Shown piece after piece: positions 1-9,102 of a DNA stretch of 64,000 nt. The position numbers and the translations under genes were made by a program. Origin of the DNA: Streptococcus mitis (GTDB lineage Bacteria; Bacillota; Bacilli; Lactobacillales; Streptococcaceae); NCBI RefSeq assembly GCF_000722765.2, contig NZ_CP028415.1:626501-690500 (forward strand). The letters are read 5' to 3'. Under the pieces are notes generated by a model that worked only from the letters and a program-made list of their open reading frames with translations, was not told where the DNA came from and searched no databases. The first letter of the stretch is position 1, and each line of letters starts with the position of its first letter.

Positions 1-1
1 T

Positions 2-733
2 CTTGAAAATATAGGACCAGAGTTTCTCAACCAGTCCTTTGACCCAGGAAATAAATTCTCCATCCCTTACTTCTGGGGAACACTGGGAATTGTCTACAAT
101 GAAACCATGGTAGACGAAGCACCTGAGCATTGGGACGACCTTTGGAAGCCAGAGTATAAAAACTCTATCATGCTCTTTGATGGGGCGCGTGAGGTACTGG
201 GACTCGGGCTCAACTCGCTGGGCTACAGCCTCAACTCCAAGGATACCCAGCAGTTGGAAGAGACAGTGGACAAGCTTTACAAGCTGACTCCAAATATAAA
301 GGCTATTGTGGCCGACGAGATGAAGGGCTACATGATCCAGAACAATGCTGCTATCGGCGTGACCTTCTCTGGTGAAGCCAGCCAAATGCTAGAAAAAAAT
401 GAAAATCTACGCTATGTGGTACCGACAGAGGCCAGCAACCTTTGGTTTGACAATATGGTTATTCCCAAAACAGTCAAAAACCAAGATGCAGCCTATGCTT
501 TTATCAATTTTATGTTGAAACCCGAAAATGCTCTCAAAAATGCGGAGTATGTTGGCTATTCAACACCAAACCTACCAGCTAAGGAATTACTCCCAGAGGA
601 GAAAAAAGAAGACAAGGCCTTCTATCCAGACGCTGAAACTATGAAACACCTAGAAGTTTATGAGAAATTTGACCATAAATGGACAGGCAAATATAGCGAC
701 CTCTTCCTACAGTTTAAAATGTATCGGAAGTAG
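2..733 (+). CDS. potD: PotD, spermidine/putrescine-binding lipoprotein, 3' part
   Basis: This is the C-terminal two thirds of the substrate-binding protein of the polyamine ABC importer PotABCD, which is anchored outside the membrane and delivers spermidine or putrescine to the permease. The frame is open from base 2, so the true start lies before the window and the first in-frame Met at 107 is internal. Visible family features are the SIPYFWGT stretch before YNE, the DGAREVLGLGL segment, NAAIGVTFSGEA, and WFDNMVIPKTVKN close to the end, all typical of PotD/PotF periplasmic-binding folds. The gene ends in FKMYRK and is followed by a good terminator, consistent with being the last gene of potABCD. 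Assignment rests on recognition of the family. Confidence 0.9.
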   Translation, partial: LENIGPEFLNQSFDPGNKFSIPYFWGTLGIVYNETMVDEAPEHWDDLWKPEYKNSIMLFDGAREVLGLGLNSLGYSLNSKDTQQLEETVDKLYKLTPNIKAIVADEMKGYMIQNNAAIGVTFSGEASQMLEKNENLRYVVPTEASNLWFDNMVIPKTVKNQDAAYAFINFMLKPENALKNAEYVGYSTPNLPAKELLPEEKKEDKAFYPDAETMKHLEVYEKFDHKWTGKYSDLFLQFKMYRK

Positions 734-748
734 AGTTAGCAGTCACGA

Positions 749-777
749 AACGAATCAGTCAAGCTGGTTCGTTTTTT
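749..777 (+). terminator. Rho-independent terminator of the pot operon
   Basis: A 10-bp stem (AACGAATCAG with CTGGTTCGTT, including G-T pairs) at 749-758 and 764-773 closes a 5-nt loop and is followed by a T run to 777. Confidence 0.8.
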
Positions 778-823
778 AAAAAATAAAAGGCAATTTTCGT
801 AACGGTATCTTTTTCTATGATAG

Positions 824-852
824 TTGCTTATTTTCTTTCTCAGTAGTATACT
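824..852 (+). promoter_or_regulatory. Sigma-A promoter for the 83-aa membrane gene
   Basis: TTGCTT at 824-829 and TATACT at 847-852 are separated by 17 bp. The next gene starts 32 bases downstream. Confidence 0.55.
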
Positions 853-884
853 AAGTTTAACCTTACAGAAAGCGGTAATAAATA

Positions 885-1136
885 ATGAAAATATCTACTT
901 TTTTCAAAAAATTTTATTGGCCAGCCTTTTTGACTGTTCAGCAAACTGTTATACTATTCTCTCTAAAGGATGGTTTGGATCGACAATACCTAACAACTGA
1001 TTCCATACATTTGGTGATAGGGTTCTTTATATTTGTAAATATTTTCGAAGCTATCTTTAACAATTCAAAACTTTGGAATAAAAGTTGGGATAAAAAGAGT
1101 GATAGTAGTAAGAAAAAATATGTTCTGAAAAAGTAA
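885..1136 (+). CDS. Small hypothetical membrane protein (83 aa)
   Basis: I do not recognise a family. The predicted protein has two hydrophobic segments (about residues 12-28 and 41-62) and a very basic, lysine- and serine-rich tail, which suggests a small two-pass membrane protein with its tail in the cytoplasm by the positive-inside rule. Its own promoter lies at 824-852, and the ribosome-binding site (AAAGCGG region) is weak. It sits between the pot operon terminator and the alaS T-box promoter, so it is a single-gene unit. Being real rather than a chance frame is supported by the promoter and by the fully open frame ending just before the next promoter, but no homology argument is available. 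Confidence 0.5.
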   Translation: MKISTFFKKFYWPAFLTVQQTVILFSLKDGLDRQYLTTDSIHLVIGFFIFVNIFEAIFNNSKLWNKSWDKKSDSSKKKYVLKK

Positions 1137-1180
1137 TCTGAGATGTAGGAAATGGGTTATTAAATGGGTATCATTTCCAG

Positions 1181-1209
1181 TTGACGCAGACTTAAAAAAA
1201 CGTTATAAT
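1181..1209 (+). promoter_or_regulatory. Sigma-A promoter of the alaS T-box transcript
   Basis: TTGACG at 1181-1186, a 17-bp spacer and a perfect TATAAT at 1204-1209 lie immediately upstream of the T-box leader. Confidence 0.8.
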
Positions 1210-1215
1210 AAGAAA

Positions 1216-1398
1216 GTTGAGAATTGATTTTCACTTGTCTTAGTCCAGAGAAGTGGCGGTGCTGCGAGCCATCTAAGCTAGGAAATCATGCTACTCAATC
1301 ATACAATTGCATAAGAATAAGAGAATGACAAGTTCATTGAATGAAGGTGGTACCGCGGTTTTTCGCCCTTCGTGATATGAGCTTGTCTTTTGATTTTT
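1216..1398 (+). promoter_or_regulatory. T-box riboswitch (alanine) with terminator
   Basis: The leader contains the conserved T-box core GGTGGTACCGCG at 1346-1357, whose TGGT bulge (1348-1351) can pair with an uncharged ACCA tRNA end. A terminator helix pairs GACAAGTTCAT (1327-1337) with ATGAGCTTGTC (1377-1387), followed by a T-rich run to 1398. A candidate specifier triplet GCT (alanine) is at 1290-1292; this choice is an inference from position and from alaS downstream. Known behaviour of the class is that uncharged tRNA stabilises the antiterminator and turns on the operon. The leader precedes a LURP-one-like gene and then alaS, so both should respond to alanine starvation. Confidence 0.9.
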
Positions 1399-1408
1399 GG
1401 AGGTGTTG

Positions 1409-1894
1409 ATGAAAACATTTCTTGTCAAACAAAAGTTTCGTCTTGGAGGCGAACGTTTCGCTATCAAGGATGACAGGGGAGAAATCGCCTATCAGGTAGA
1501 GGGATCATTTTTTAAGATTCCCAAAACTTTTACCATTTATGATGCTAATGGTGAACAGGTCAGTCAGATCAGTAAAGAAATCTTGACCTTGCTTCCTCGT
1601 TTTGAGATTCAGCTTCGGGATGGATCAAGTTTTGTCATTCGTAAGAAGTTGACCTTCTGGCGAGATAAGTATGAGTTTGATAATCTAGGTCTTCGTATCG
1701 AGGGCAATATCTGGGATTTGAATTTCAAATTGCTGGATGATCGCGATCAGCTGATTGCGGAAATTAAGAAGGAACTCTTCCATCTGACCTCTACCTATAA
1801 TGTAACGGTTCTGGAGGACGCTTATGCAGATCTAGTCATTTCCCTCTGTGTCGCGATTGACTATGTGGAAATGCTGGAAAGCCAATCACATTAA
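1409..1894 (+). CDS. LURP-one-related (LOR/YxjI) family protein
   Basis: A 161-residue protein of the LURP-one-related family, which adopts a tubby-like beta-barrel fold; the bacterial members have no established biochemical role. Recognisable features are the N-terminal VKQKFRLGGERFAIKDDRG, the alternating beta-strand pattern through the middle, and a C-terminal helix beginning at the DAYADLVISLCVAIDYVE region. The start at 1409 is chosen because GGAGG at 1399-1403 lies 5 nt upstream; a TTG at 1397 overlaps that site and is not credible. It sits between the alanine T-box and alaS, only 21 nt before alaS, so it is very likely co-transcribed and controlled by charging of tRNA-Ala. Why a LOR protein is tied to alanine is unknown. 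Confidence 0.8.
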   Translation: MKTFLVKQKFRLGGERFAIKDDRGEIAYQVEGSFFKIPKTFTIYDANGEQVSQISKEILTLLPRFEIQLRDGSSFVIRKKLTFWRDKYEFDNLGLRIEGNIWDLNFKLLDDRDQLIAEIKKELFHLTSTYNVTVLEDAYADLVISLCVAIDYVEMLESQSH

Positions 1895-1915
1895 ACAAGT
1901 AAATAAGGAGACAAT

Positions 1916-4534
1916 ATGAAACAACTATCTAGTGCACAAGTACGCCAAATGTGGCTTGATTTCTGGGCGACCAAAGGTCACTCTGTAGAACCATCAGTGA
2001 GCCTGGTTCCTGTAAATGACCCAACTCTTTTGTGGATCAACTCTGGGGTAGCAACCCTTAAGAAATACTTTGATGGGACCATCATTCCTGAAAATCCACG
2101 TATTACCAATGCCCAAAAGGCTATCCGTACCAACGACATCGAAAACGTAGGGAAGACTGCACGTCACCATACTATGTTTGAAATGTTGGGGAACTTCTCT
2201 ATCGGAGATTACTTCCGTGATGAAGCTATCACTTGGGCTTATGAGCTTTTGACAAGCCCTGAGTGGTTTGACTTCCCAGCTGAAAAACTTTACATGACCT
2301 ACTATCCAGATGATAAAGATTCTTACAACCGCTGGATTGAAGTGGGAGTGGATCCAAGTCACTTGATTCCAATTGAGGACAACTTCTGGGAAATTGGTGC
2401 TGGGCCTTCTGGACCAGATACTGAGATTTTCTTTGACCGTGGAGAAGCTTTTGACCCAGAAAATATCGGCATTCGCCTGCTTGCAGAAGATATCGAAAAC
2501 GACCGTTATATCGAAATCTGGAACATCGTTTTGTCACAATTTAACGCAGACCCTGCTGTTCCTCGTAGCGAATACAAGGAATTGCCACACAAGAACATTG
2601 ATACGGGCGCTGGTTTGGAGCGTTTGGTGGCCGTTATCCAAGGGGCTAAGACCAACTTTGAAACAGACCTCTTCATGCCAATCATTCGTGAAGTGGAGAA
2701 ATTGTCTGGTAAGGTCTATGACCAAGATGGCGACAACATGAGCTTTAAGGTTATCGCTGACCACATTCGTTCTTTGTCATTTGCCATCGGTGATGGTGCC
2801 CTTCCTGGAAATGAAGGTCGTGGTTACGTCCTTCGTCGTCTTCTCCGTCGTGCTTCTATGCATGGTCAAAAATTGGGAATCAACGAGCCTTTCCTTTACA
2901 AATTGGTTCCAACTGTTGGAAAAATCATGGAAAGCTACTACCCAGAAGTGCTTGAAAAACGTGACTTTATCGAAAAAATCGTTAAGAGCGAAGAAGAATC
3001 ATTTGCTCGTACCCTTCACTCAGGTCAACACTTTGCCCAAGGCATTGTAGCTGACTTGAAAGAAAAAGGTCAATCTGTCATTGCTGGTTCAGATGTATTT
3101 AAACTTTATGACACTTATGGATTCCCAGTTGAATTGACAGAAGAAATCGCTGAAGAAGCTGGCATGACTGTAGACCGTGAAGGTTTTGAAGCAGCCATGA
3201 AAGAACAGCAAGAACGTGCGCGTGCGTCAGCTGTCAAGGGTGGTTCAATGGGTATGCAAAATGAAACCCTTCAAAACATCACTGTAGAAAGTGTCTTCAA
3301 CTACAATGCTAGCCAATTGTCTTCTAAATTGGTGGCTATCGTGGCTGACAATGCAGAAGTAGAAGCTGTTTCAGAAGGAACTGCCTCTCTGATCTTTGCA
3401 GAGACTCCATTCTACGCTGAAATGGGTGGACAAGTAGCTGACCACGGTCAAATCTTGGATGCTGCAGGAAACCTTGTGGCTACTGTGACAAATGTTCAAA
3501 AAGCTCCGAATGGACAAGCCCTTCATACAGTTGAAGTTCTTGCACCGCTTGTTTTGAACCAAGAATATACCTTGGCAATTGATACAAATCGTCGTCACCG
3601 TGTTATGAAAAACCACACTGCGACTCACTTGCTTCACGCTGCACTTCATAATATCCTTGGAAACCATGCAACACAAGCAGGATCTCTTAACGAAGTTGAA
3701 TTCCTTCGATTTGACTTTACCCATTTCCAAGCTGTGACTGCTGAAGAATTGCGTGCCATTGAACAGCAAGTCAACGAGAAAATCTGGGAAGCTCTTGAAG
3801 TGAAGACAGTTGAAACGGATATTGACACTGCTAAAGAAATGGGAGCTATGGCCCTCTTTGGTGAGAAATACGGCAAAGAAGTCCGTGTTGTTACTATCGG
3901 TGACTACTCTATCGAACTTTGTGGTGGTACCCACGTTGGCAACACTTCTGAAATTGGTCTTTTCAAGATTGTCAAAGAAGAAGGGATCGGATCAGGAACT
4001 CGCCGTATCTTGGCAGTGACTGGTAAGGAAGCCTTTGAAGCCTACCGTGAACAAGAAGATGCTCTTAAAGCAGTCGCAGCAACATTGAAAGCACCTCAAG
4101 TCAAGGAAGTACCTCACAAGGTAGAAGGACTTCAAGAACAACTTCGTCAACTTCAAAAAGAAAATGCTGAATTGAAAGAAAAAGCCGCAGCTGCAGCCGC
4201 AGGCGATATCTTCAAGGATGTGAAGGAAGTCAATGGTCACCGTTACATTGCTAGTCAAGTGTCTGTATCTGATGCTGGTGCCCTTCGTACTTTTGCGGAT
4301 AACTGGAAACAAAAAGACTACTCTGATCTTCTTGTCCTAGTTGCCGCTATCGGTGACAAAGTCAATGTTCTTGTAGCAAGCAAGACAAAAGACCTTCATG
4401 CAGGAAACCTTGTCAAAGAATTGGCACCAATCGTCGATGGACGTGGTGGTGGTAAACCAGACATGGCCATGGCAGGAGGAAGCAACCAAGCTAAGATCCA
4501 AGAATTGTTGGATGCAGTAGCAGGTAAATTATAA
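1916..4534 (+). CDS. alaS: Alanyl-tRNA synthetase
   Basis: AlaRS charges tRNA-Ala with alanine in the cytoplasm and edits mis-charged Ser and Gly. At 872 residues it has the usual full length. The order is a class II catalytic domain at the N-terminus (motif region [17 protein letters not shown], then [25 protein letters not shown]), a tRNA-recognition region, the editing domain with the zinc-type HTATHLLH motif near residue 567 and the CGGTHV motif near 668, then a C-terminal coiled coil ([19 protein letters not shown] region) and a Gly-rich DHHA1 end ([15 protein letters not shown]). The start has AAGGAGA 6-12 nt upstream. It is the last gene of the T-box operon and is followed by a terminator. 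Confidence 0.98.
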   Translation: MKQLSSAQVRQMWLDFWATKGHSVEPSVSLVPVNDPTLLWINSGVATLKKYFDGTIIPENPRITNAQKAIRTNDIENVGKTARHHTMFEMLGNFSIGDYFRDEAITWAYELLTSPEWFDFPAEKLYMTYYPDDKDSYNRWIEVGVDPSHLIPIEDNFWEIGAGPSGPDTEIFFDRGEAFDPENIGIRLLAEDIENDRYIEIWNIVLSQFNADPAVPRSEYKELPHKNIDTGAGLERLVAVIQGAKTNFETDLFMPIIREVEKLSGKVYDQDGDNMSFKVIADHIRSLSFAIGDGALPGNEGRGYVLRRLLRRASMHGQKLGINEPFLYKLVPTVGKIMESYYPEVLEKRDFIEKIVKSEEESFARTLHSGQHFAQGIVADLKEKGQSVIAGSDVFKLYDTYGFPVELTEEIAEEAGMTVDREGFEAAMKEQQERARASAVKGGSMGMQNETLQNITVESVFNYNASQLSSKLVAIVADNAEVEAVSEGTASLIFAETPFYAEMGGQVADHGQILDAAGNLVATVTNVQKAPNGQALHTVEVLAPLVLNQEYTLAIDTNRRHRVMKNHTATHLLHAALHNILGNHATQAGSLNEVEFLRFDFTHFQAVTAEELRAIEQQVNEKIWEALEVKTVETDIDTAKEMGAMALFGEKYGKEVRVVTIGDYSIELCGGTHVGNTSEIGLFKIVKEEGIGSGTRRILAVTGKEAFEAYREQEDALKAVAATLKAPQVKEVPHKVEGLQEQLRQLQKENAELKEKAAAAAAGDIFKDVKEVNGHRYIASQVSVSDAGALRTFADNWKQKDYSDLLVLVAAIGDKVNVLVASKTKDLHAGNLVKELAPIVDGRGGGKPDMAMAGGSNQAKIQELLDAVAGKL

Positions 4535-4543
4535 GACAATAAC

Positions 4544-4570
4544 GATCTATCCATTTGGGTAGGTCTTTTT
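4544..4570 (+). terminator. Terminator of the alaS operon
   Basis: A 9-bp stem GATCTATCC / GGGTAGGTC (G-T pairs allowed) is followed by TTTTT at 4566-4570. Confidence 0.75.
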
Positions 4571-4576
4571 GTGAAT

Positions 4577-4608
4577 ACAAAAAAGCCAAATCCGATTGGA
4601 TCTGGCTT
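4577..4608 (-). terminator. Terminator facing amyA
   Basis: On the minus strand AAGCCAGATCC pairs with GGATTTGGCTT (4583-4608) and runs into T residues at 4577-4582. It lies beyond the BOX repeat and would end leftward transcripts from amyA. Confidence 0.7.
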
Positions 4609-4624
4609 GGTTATTATTTGCTAT

Positions 4625-4732
4625 TATACTCAATGAAAATCAAAGAGCAAACTAGGAAACTAGCCGCAGGCTGTACTTGAGTACGGCAAGGCGACGTTGA
4701 CGCGGTTTGAATTTGATTTTCGAAGAGTATTA
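4625..4732 (-). repeat. BOX element, boxA-boxC form
   Basis: The 108-bp sequence starts on the plus strand with the boxC end (TACTCAATGAAAATC) and ends with the boxA end (GATTTTCGAAGAGTAT). It contains the boxA core GGCAAGGCGACGTTGACG, very close to the priming site used for BOX fingerprinting. The length matches boxA (59) plus boxC (50) without boxB. The canonical orientation is minus. Its right edge supplies the TAA stop codon of amyA. Confidence 0.9.
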
Positions 4733-6184
4733 GATTGTATTGGCTGCCCAGACACTTACCGAAGCAGCTGAGACAGGGAATTGTCCATAACCTTCCTCAT
4801 CGATTGTAACTTGAGCTTGGTGGTTTTCAAGTAAATCTACAAAGGTTTGGTTAGCCCATTCTTGGCCGACAAACATTGATTTGCTGTTTTCTTGGTCATT
4901 TGAAATCAAGACTGCGATTGGGAATTGATCTTCAGCACCTGAACGTACCCAACCGATACAGTTAGCATCATCAAAGTAGTCATTTTGTTCTCCATAGGCC
5001 AAATCTTTTCGGATGGCTAGGAGGCGGTCAAGGACTTCTTTGAAATCTTGTTGAGCATACTGCCCTGAAATCCCATAGTAGTCACCGTAAAAGACACATG
5101 GAAGGCCATCTTGGCGTAATAGAATGAGGGCATAGGCTGCTGGTTTGAACCATTCTTCAACAGTAGATTCAAGAGCCTGACCACGTTGAGTATCATGGTT
5201 GTCGACAAAAGTCACCGCCTTGTCAGGTTTGAGTTCAACCAAGCTATCTGTGAAAATACCACGAAGGTCATAGTTTGCGCCAGCTTGACTGGCTTCAAAG
5301 AGATTCTGGTGGAGACGAACATCGACAAGGTCAAAACGTTCTTCCGTTTTTTCAAGATAGTCTAGATTGGCTTCCTTGTCAGGATTCCAGAATTCACCAA
5401 AAACATAGAAATCCTCACCGTATTTTTCCTTCATATCACGGATAAAATTGCGCATGAAGAAAGAGTCAATGTGTTTAACGGCATCCAAACGGAAACCAGC
5501 TACACCAGTCGTTTCCATGAACCAGTCAGCCCAGTCATAGATATTTTGGATGACTTCAGGATGTTTAAAGTCTAGGTCGGCATACATGAGGTAGTCATAG
5601 TTACCGTTTTCATTATCGACCAATTCCTCGTTAGCCCAACCCTTGTTGTCCCCTTGGATGAGATAAATCCCAGACTTGCGGCGTTTGGCATCATAGTCTG
5701 TACCGGTGAAGTGGTACCAGTGCCAGTGGAAGTCATTGTAGGTATCTTGGCGACCATCGAAGGTAAAGCTAGTCCAGCCATTGATGGTGAAGGGTTCTCC
5801 CAGTTCAACTGTACGGTCAACTGGATCCACTTCGATAACCTGAAAGGCTTCCATGTGATCAGCAGCAGCCTTGTGATTGAGCACCACATCGGCCATGGGT
5901 TGAATTCCCTGTGCTTTTAGAGCTTGAATGGCTTGAAGATAGTCTTCTTTAAAACCATACTTGGTGCGGACAGTTCCTTTTTGGTTGAACTCACCAAGGT
6001 CAAATAGGTCATAGACCCCATAACCTACGTCTTTTTCATTGGTGGCCTTGAAGGCTGGTGGCATCCAGACATGGCTGATACCGAGATCAGCTAGGTGTTG
6101 AGCATCTTCAGCTAGACGCGTCCAGTGCTGGCCGTCGTGGGGCAGATACCATTCAAAGTATTGCATGAGTGTTTGATTTTGCAT
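4730..6184 (-). CDS. amyA: Cytoplasmic alpha-amylase (GH13)
   Basis: A 484-residue glycoside hydrolase family 13 enzyme that cleaves alpha-1,4 bonds in maltodextrins or glycogen. No signal peptide is present, so it acts inside the cell. Catalytic-core motifs are MADVVLNHKA, GFRLDAVKH (nucleophile Asp near residue 234), YVFGEFWNPD (acid/base Glu near 264) and FVDNHDTQ (Asp near 330). The length is the usual one for the intracellular streptococcal enzyme, so the stop created at the BOX edge has not visibly truncated it. The start has AGAGGAAAC upstream. A promoter TTGAGC-17-TAGAAT lies at 6246-6218 on the minus strand. It is divergent from an ABC transporter operon with a catabolite-control-like box between them. 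Confidence 0.93.
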   Translation of the reverse strand: MQNQTLMQYFEWYLPHDGQHWTRLAEDAQHLADLGISHVWMPPAFKATNEKDVGYGVYDLFDLGEFNQKGTVRTKYGFKEDYLQAIQALKAQGIQPMADVVLNHKAAADHMEAFQVIEVDPVDRTVELGEPFTINGWTSFTFDGRQDTYNDFHWHWYHFTGTDYDAKRRKSGIYLIQGDNKGWANEELVDNENGNYDYLMYADLDFKHPEVIQNIYDWADWFMETTGVAGFRLDAVKHIDSFFMRNFIRDMKEKYGEDFYVFGEFWNPDKEANLDYLEKTEERFDLVDVRLHQNLFEASQAGANYDLRGIFTDSLVELKPDKAVTFVDNHDTQRGQALESTVEEWFKPAAYALILLRQDGLPCVFYGDYYGISGQYAQQDFKEVLDRLLAIRKDLAYGEQNDYFDDANCIGWVRSGAEDQFPIAVLISNDQENSKSMFVGQEWANQTFVDLLENHQAQVTIDEEGYGQFPVSAASVSVWAANTI

Positions 6185-6217
6185 GATGTTTCCTCTTACT
6201 TGTCAATCTTGTTCTTT

Positions 6218-6246
6218 ATTCTATCATAAAGTATCGGTTAGCTCAA
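6218..6246 (-). promoter_or_regulatory. Promoter of amyA
   Basis: Read on the minus strand, TTGAGC (6246-6241), a 17-bp spacer and TAGAAT (6223-6218) lie about 30 bases before the amyA start. Confidence 0.6.
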
Positions 6247-6296
6247 ACGTTTGCGTAAAACTGAATAATAAGTTTTTGACTATTTTATATAAAATG

Positions 6297-6324
6297 TTGA
6301 TTTTTAAAATGAAAGCGCTATAAT
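6297..6324 (+). promoter_or_regulatory. Promoter of the ABC operon with overlapping cre-like box
   Basis: TTGATT at 6297-6302 and a perfect TATAAT at 6319-6324 are spaced by 16 bp. TGAAAGCGCTATAA at 6310-6323 matches the CcpA cre consensus TGWAANCGNTNWCA at all but one position and covers the -10 element. CcpA repression of the ABC operon, and possibly of amyA, is inferred. Confidence 0.6.
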
Positions 6325-6361
6325 TATAGTAAATTACATAGATAAAGAGAGGAGATTTCTC

Positions 6362-7111
6362 ATGATTGAATTTCAAAATGTTAGTAAGTTGTATGGTGAT
6401 AAAGAGGCCTTGAGCAATCTCAATTTGCAGATTGAAAATGGGGAGATTATGGGCTTGATTGGCCATAATGGTGCTGGGAAATCGACCACCATAAAATCCT
6501 TAGTCAGTATTATTTCACCTAGCAGTGGTCGTATTTTGGTAGACGGTCAGGAGTTATCGGAAAATCGCTTGGCTATTAAACGAAAGATTGGCTATGTAGC
6601 AGACTCGCCTGACTTATTTTTACGCTTAACAGCCAATGAATTTTGGGAATTGATTGCTTCATCCTATGATCTGACTAGCTCTGACTTGGATGCTAGTCTA
6701 GCTAGGCTATTGAGTGTTTTTGATTTTGCTGAAAACCGCTATCAGGTTATTGAAACTCTTTCTCACGGAATGCGTCAGAAAGTCTTTGTCATCGGAGCAC
6801 TCTTGTCTGATCCTGATATTTGGGTCTTGGACGAACCCTTGACTGGTTTGGATCCCCAGGCTGCCTTTGATTTGAAGCAAATGATGAAGGAGCATGCACA
6901 AAAAGGCAAGACAGTCTTGTTTTCAACCCATGTTCTAGAGGTGGCCGAGCAAGTCTGTGATCGGATTGCCATTTTGAAAAAGGGGCATTTGATTTATTGT
7001 GGTAGTGTAGAGGACTTGAGAAAAGACCACCCAGACCAGTCTTTGGAGAGTATCTACCTAAGTCTTGCTGGTAGAAAAGAGGAGGTTTCAGATGCGTCTC
7101 AAAGTCATTAA
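6362..7111 (+). CDS. ABC transporter ATP-binding protein
   Basis: A 249-residue ATPase subunit that would power the membrane protein encoded next. Visible motifs are Walker A GHNGAGKST (near residue 34), a signature LSHGMRQK, Walker B WVLDEPLTGLDP and the switch His in FSTHVLEVAEQ. The signature is LSHGM rather than LSGGQ, as is common in ABC-2 type exporters of the EcsA/YtrB kind. The substrate is not predictable. The AGAGGAG site is well placed. The coding region overlaps the next gene by 20 bases, indicating translational coupling. Confidence 0.88.
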   Translation: MIEFQNVSKLYGDKEALSNLNLQIENGEIMGLIGHNGAGKSTTIKSLVSIISPSSGRILVDGQELSENRLAIKRKIGYVADSPDLFLRLTANEFWELIASSYDLTSSDLDASLARLLSVFDFAENRYQVIETLSHGMRQKVFVIGALLSDPDIWVLDEPLTGLDPQAAFDLKQMMKEHAQKGKTVLFSTHVLEVAEQVCDRIAILKKGHLIYCGSVEDLRKDHPDQSLESIYLSLAGRKEEVSDASQSH

Positions 7112-8726
7112 AAAATTAGTGGATATCAATATCCTCTATTCATCTCAAGAAGCTAATCTGGCTAACCTACGAAAGAAGCAAGCTAAAAATCCTGGAAAAA
7201 AAGTAAATGTTTCCGCTAGAGTCCTCAGTTCTTACATTTTTTCCAGTCTTTTATTACTTATCTTTTTTAGTAATATAGCCTTTCGTTTTCCTTTTGAGGA
7301 AAGGCCTGTTCATTTTAGTTTCATGGTTGCTATTTTTCTAGTGATTGCCTTTTCAACTTCTTTCACTGCCTTTTACAATGTCTTTTATGAGAGTAAGGAC
7401 TTGGCATTGTATAGGCCCTATGCCTTTAAAGAATCAGAGATTATAATCGCTAAAGGACTGTCTGTCCTTTTGCCAGCTCTAACTGGAATTGTACCAATCC
7501 CAGCTTATTTTCTAGTCCTCTATATTAGGCTAGCTCCTTCTCTTTGGCTGGGTTTGCCTTTGATGCTGCTGTCCTTGGTCTTATTATTTGTCTCTTTGGC
7601 TTTAGTAATGGTAGTGGCAGTGCATTTCTTGGCTCAAACTGCGCTTTTTAGAAAGTATCAGTCTATTTTTGCCAATGTGATGATTGGGATAGGAGTTCTC
7701 ATACCTTTAATATTTGTCTTCTTTCTACAGTCGACTTCTGGAAGTATTGTTGACAAAGTTAGAGACATTCCATTTCTCCTTTATCCTCTTCATATCTTTT
7801 ACAAAATAGCAGTGGCTCCTTTTTCGACAGAAGCCTTAGTGGGTCTGCTCGCTTGGATAGGACTAACTCTCTTCTTGCTTTATCTGACCAAAAAGAAGGT
7901 CCTTCCTCGTTTTTATGACGTGATCCTGCTTAATAGTGAGGAGAAGGTCAAAAAAGAACGTCGCAGTAAGGAGAGGATCTCAACTACTAAAAAGGGCTTT
8001 TTCCGGATGGTTTTGCGCTACAACCTCACCCTCTTGGGACAGGGGACTGGCGTGATTACAGTGCTTTTTACAAGTACCTTTCTTCCCTATCTCATGATGT
8101 TCGGTGTGATTTCCAAAATCCGAGATTCTCAGTTAGTTCCAGACGTTCATCCTCCATACTGGTTACCCTTGTTTTTTATAGGAATGTTTATAGCAGTTGT
8201 CAATAACAATATCACCAGCCTTCCTTCAATTGCCTTATCCTTGGAGAGGGAAAATATTGATTTTCTGAAGAGTTTACCCTTTGACTTTGCTCGTTATGTT
8301 AAAGTGAAATTTTGGATTATCTTTGCTGTCCAGTCCTTTTTACCTATCGTGACTTTACTTGGTCTTTCTCTTTATTTAGGATTGCCCATCCTTTCGATGA
8401 TTTACCTTCTTGTGGCATGGCTCCTTGCCAGTGTCATCCTTTCTTGCCACCATTATTTTAAGGATGTGAAAAATCTGTCAACCAATTGGAGTAGCATTAC
8501 GGACCTGGTGAATCGTTCAAATGGCATAGTCACAATGGTTCTGATTTTTATTTATAGTGCTATCTTGTTGATTTCAGCTATGGTGAGCATATTCTTGCTT
8601 CAGTCTCTTTCTCCTGTCCTTGCCATCAGCTTGGGAGTAGGAGCTCTTATCCTCCTGCTTGGTCTTGCTATATTTAGCTATCATTACTACCTGTCACGCA
8701 TATTGGCAGAAATAGAAAAAAGATGA
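7092..8726 (+). CDS. ABC transporter permease (ABC-2/EcsB-like)
   Basis: A 544-residue polytopic membrane protein with roughly a dozen hydrophobic segments, forming the membrane part of the exporter with the preceding ATPase. Segments are visible at about residues 42-62, 75-95, 130-150, 158-185 and then in a second set from about 325 to the end; a hydrophilic loop rich in Lys and Arg around 285-310 separates the halves, suggesting an internally duplicated or two-lobed permease. The start at 7092 is preferred over 7065 because AGGAGG lies just upstream of it and the upstream codons duplicate the end of the ATPase gene in another frame. Substrate unknown. Confidence 0.8.
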   Translation: MRLKVIKKLVDINILYSSQEANLANLRKKQAKNPGKKVNVSARVLSSYIFSSLLLLIFFSNIAFRFPFEERPVHFSFMVAIFLVIAFSTSFTAFYNVFYESKDLALYRPYAFKESEIIIAKGLSVLLPALTGIVPIPAYFLVLYIRLAPSLWLGLPLMLLSLVLLFVSLALVMVVAVHFLAQTALFRKYQSIFANVMIGIGVLIPLIFVFFLQSTSGSIVDKVRDIPFLLYPLHIFYKIAVAPFSTEALVGLLAWIGLTLFLLYLTKKKVLPRFYDVILLNSEEKVKKERRSKERISTTKKGFFRMVLRYNLTLLGQGTGVITVLFTSTFLPYLMMFGVISKIRDSQLVPDVHPPYWLPLFFIGMFIAVVNNNITSLPSIALSLERENIDFLKSLPFDFARYVKVKFWIIFAVQSFLPIVTLLGLSLYLGLPILSMIYLLVAWLLASVILSCHHYFKDVKNLSTNWSSITDLVNRSNGIVTMVLIFIYSAILLISAMVSIFLLQSLSPVLAISLGVGALILLLGLAIFSYHYYLSRILAEIEKR

Positions 8727-8765
8727 GCTAGTTGGTCGCTTACTTGACAAATTTTATAAAAAGAA

Positions 8766-8797
8766 ATGCTCCTCCAAGACGGAAGAGCATCTTTTAT
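8766..8797 (+). terminator. Terminator of the ABC operon
   Basis: ATGCTCCTCC pairs with GGAAGAGCAT with one mismatch around a 5-nt loop, followed by CTTTTATT. Confidence 0.7.
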
Positions 8798-8810
8798 TGT
8801 GTGACTATTA

Positions 8811-9068
8811 GTCCAACTCGCTCCGTTAGGTGCGAGACAAATAAACCACTCGCTATACGGGTGCGCGTTGAAGGTTATACCAAAAGAACTCCGAACGAGA
8901 TACAATAAAGGTGTTCAAGCCAATTGTAAAGCGAAAGGAGAAAAATATGGCACAAAAGGCTCATAGTTTATCGCACACAAAGTGGCACTGTTCTATCACA
9001 TTGTGTTCACCCCTAAGTATAGACGAAAAGTCATCTATAATCAATACCGAAGTAGTTTATCACATTAG
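8811..9068 (+). mobile_element. IS200/IS605-type insertion sequence remnant
   Basis: The region holds the left part of an IS200-like element: a leader with the ACTCGCT...GGGTGCGCG inverted motif and the start of a TnpA transposase gene. Nothing after the first roughly 40 codons of transposase is present, so the element is truncated at its 3' side and cannot move itself. The exact left boundary is not determinable from the sequence alone. Confidence 0.7.
8947..9068 (+). pseudogene. TnpA (IS200 family) N-terminal fragment, frameshifted
   Basis: The fragment begins MAQKAHSLSHTKW with a strong AAAGGAG site, as in Streptococcus IS200-like Y1 transposases. After about 15 codons the family sequence YHIVFTPKYRRKVIYNQYRSSL continues in another frame (8994-9068), so one base has been lost near 8990. 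The catalytic HUH motif and Tyr, which lie further downstream in intact proteins, are absent. No function remains. Confidence 0.8.
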
Positions 9069-9102
9069 AATCACAAAAAATTTGAAAAAATGACAATATT
9101 TG

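Noticed and set aside
4625-4732. BOX insertion as a truncation of amyA
   Set aside because: The stop is supplied at the BOX edge, but the protein has the full family length and a normal C-terminus, so no loss is visible.
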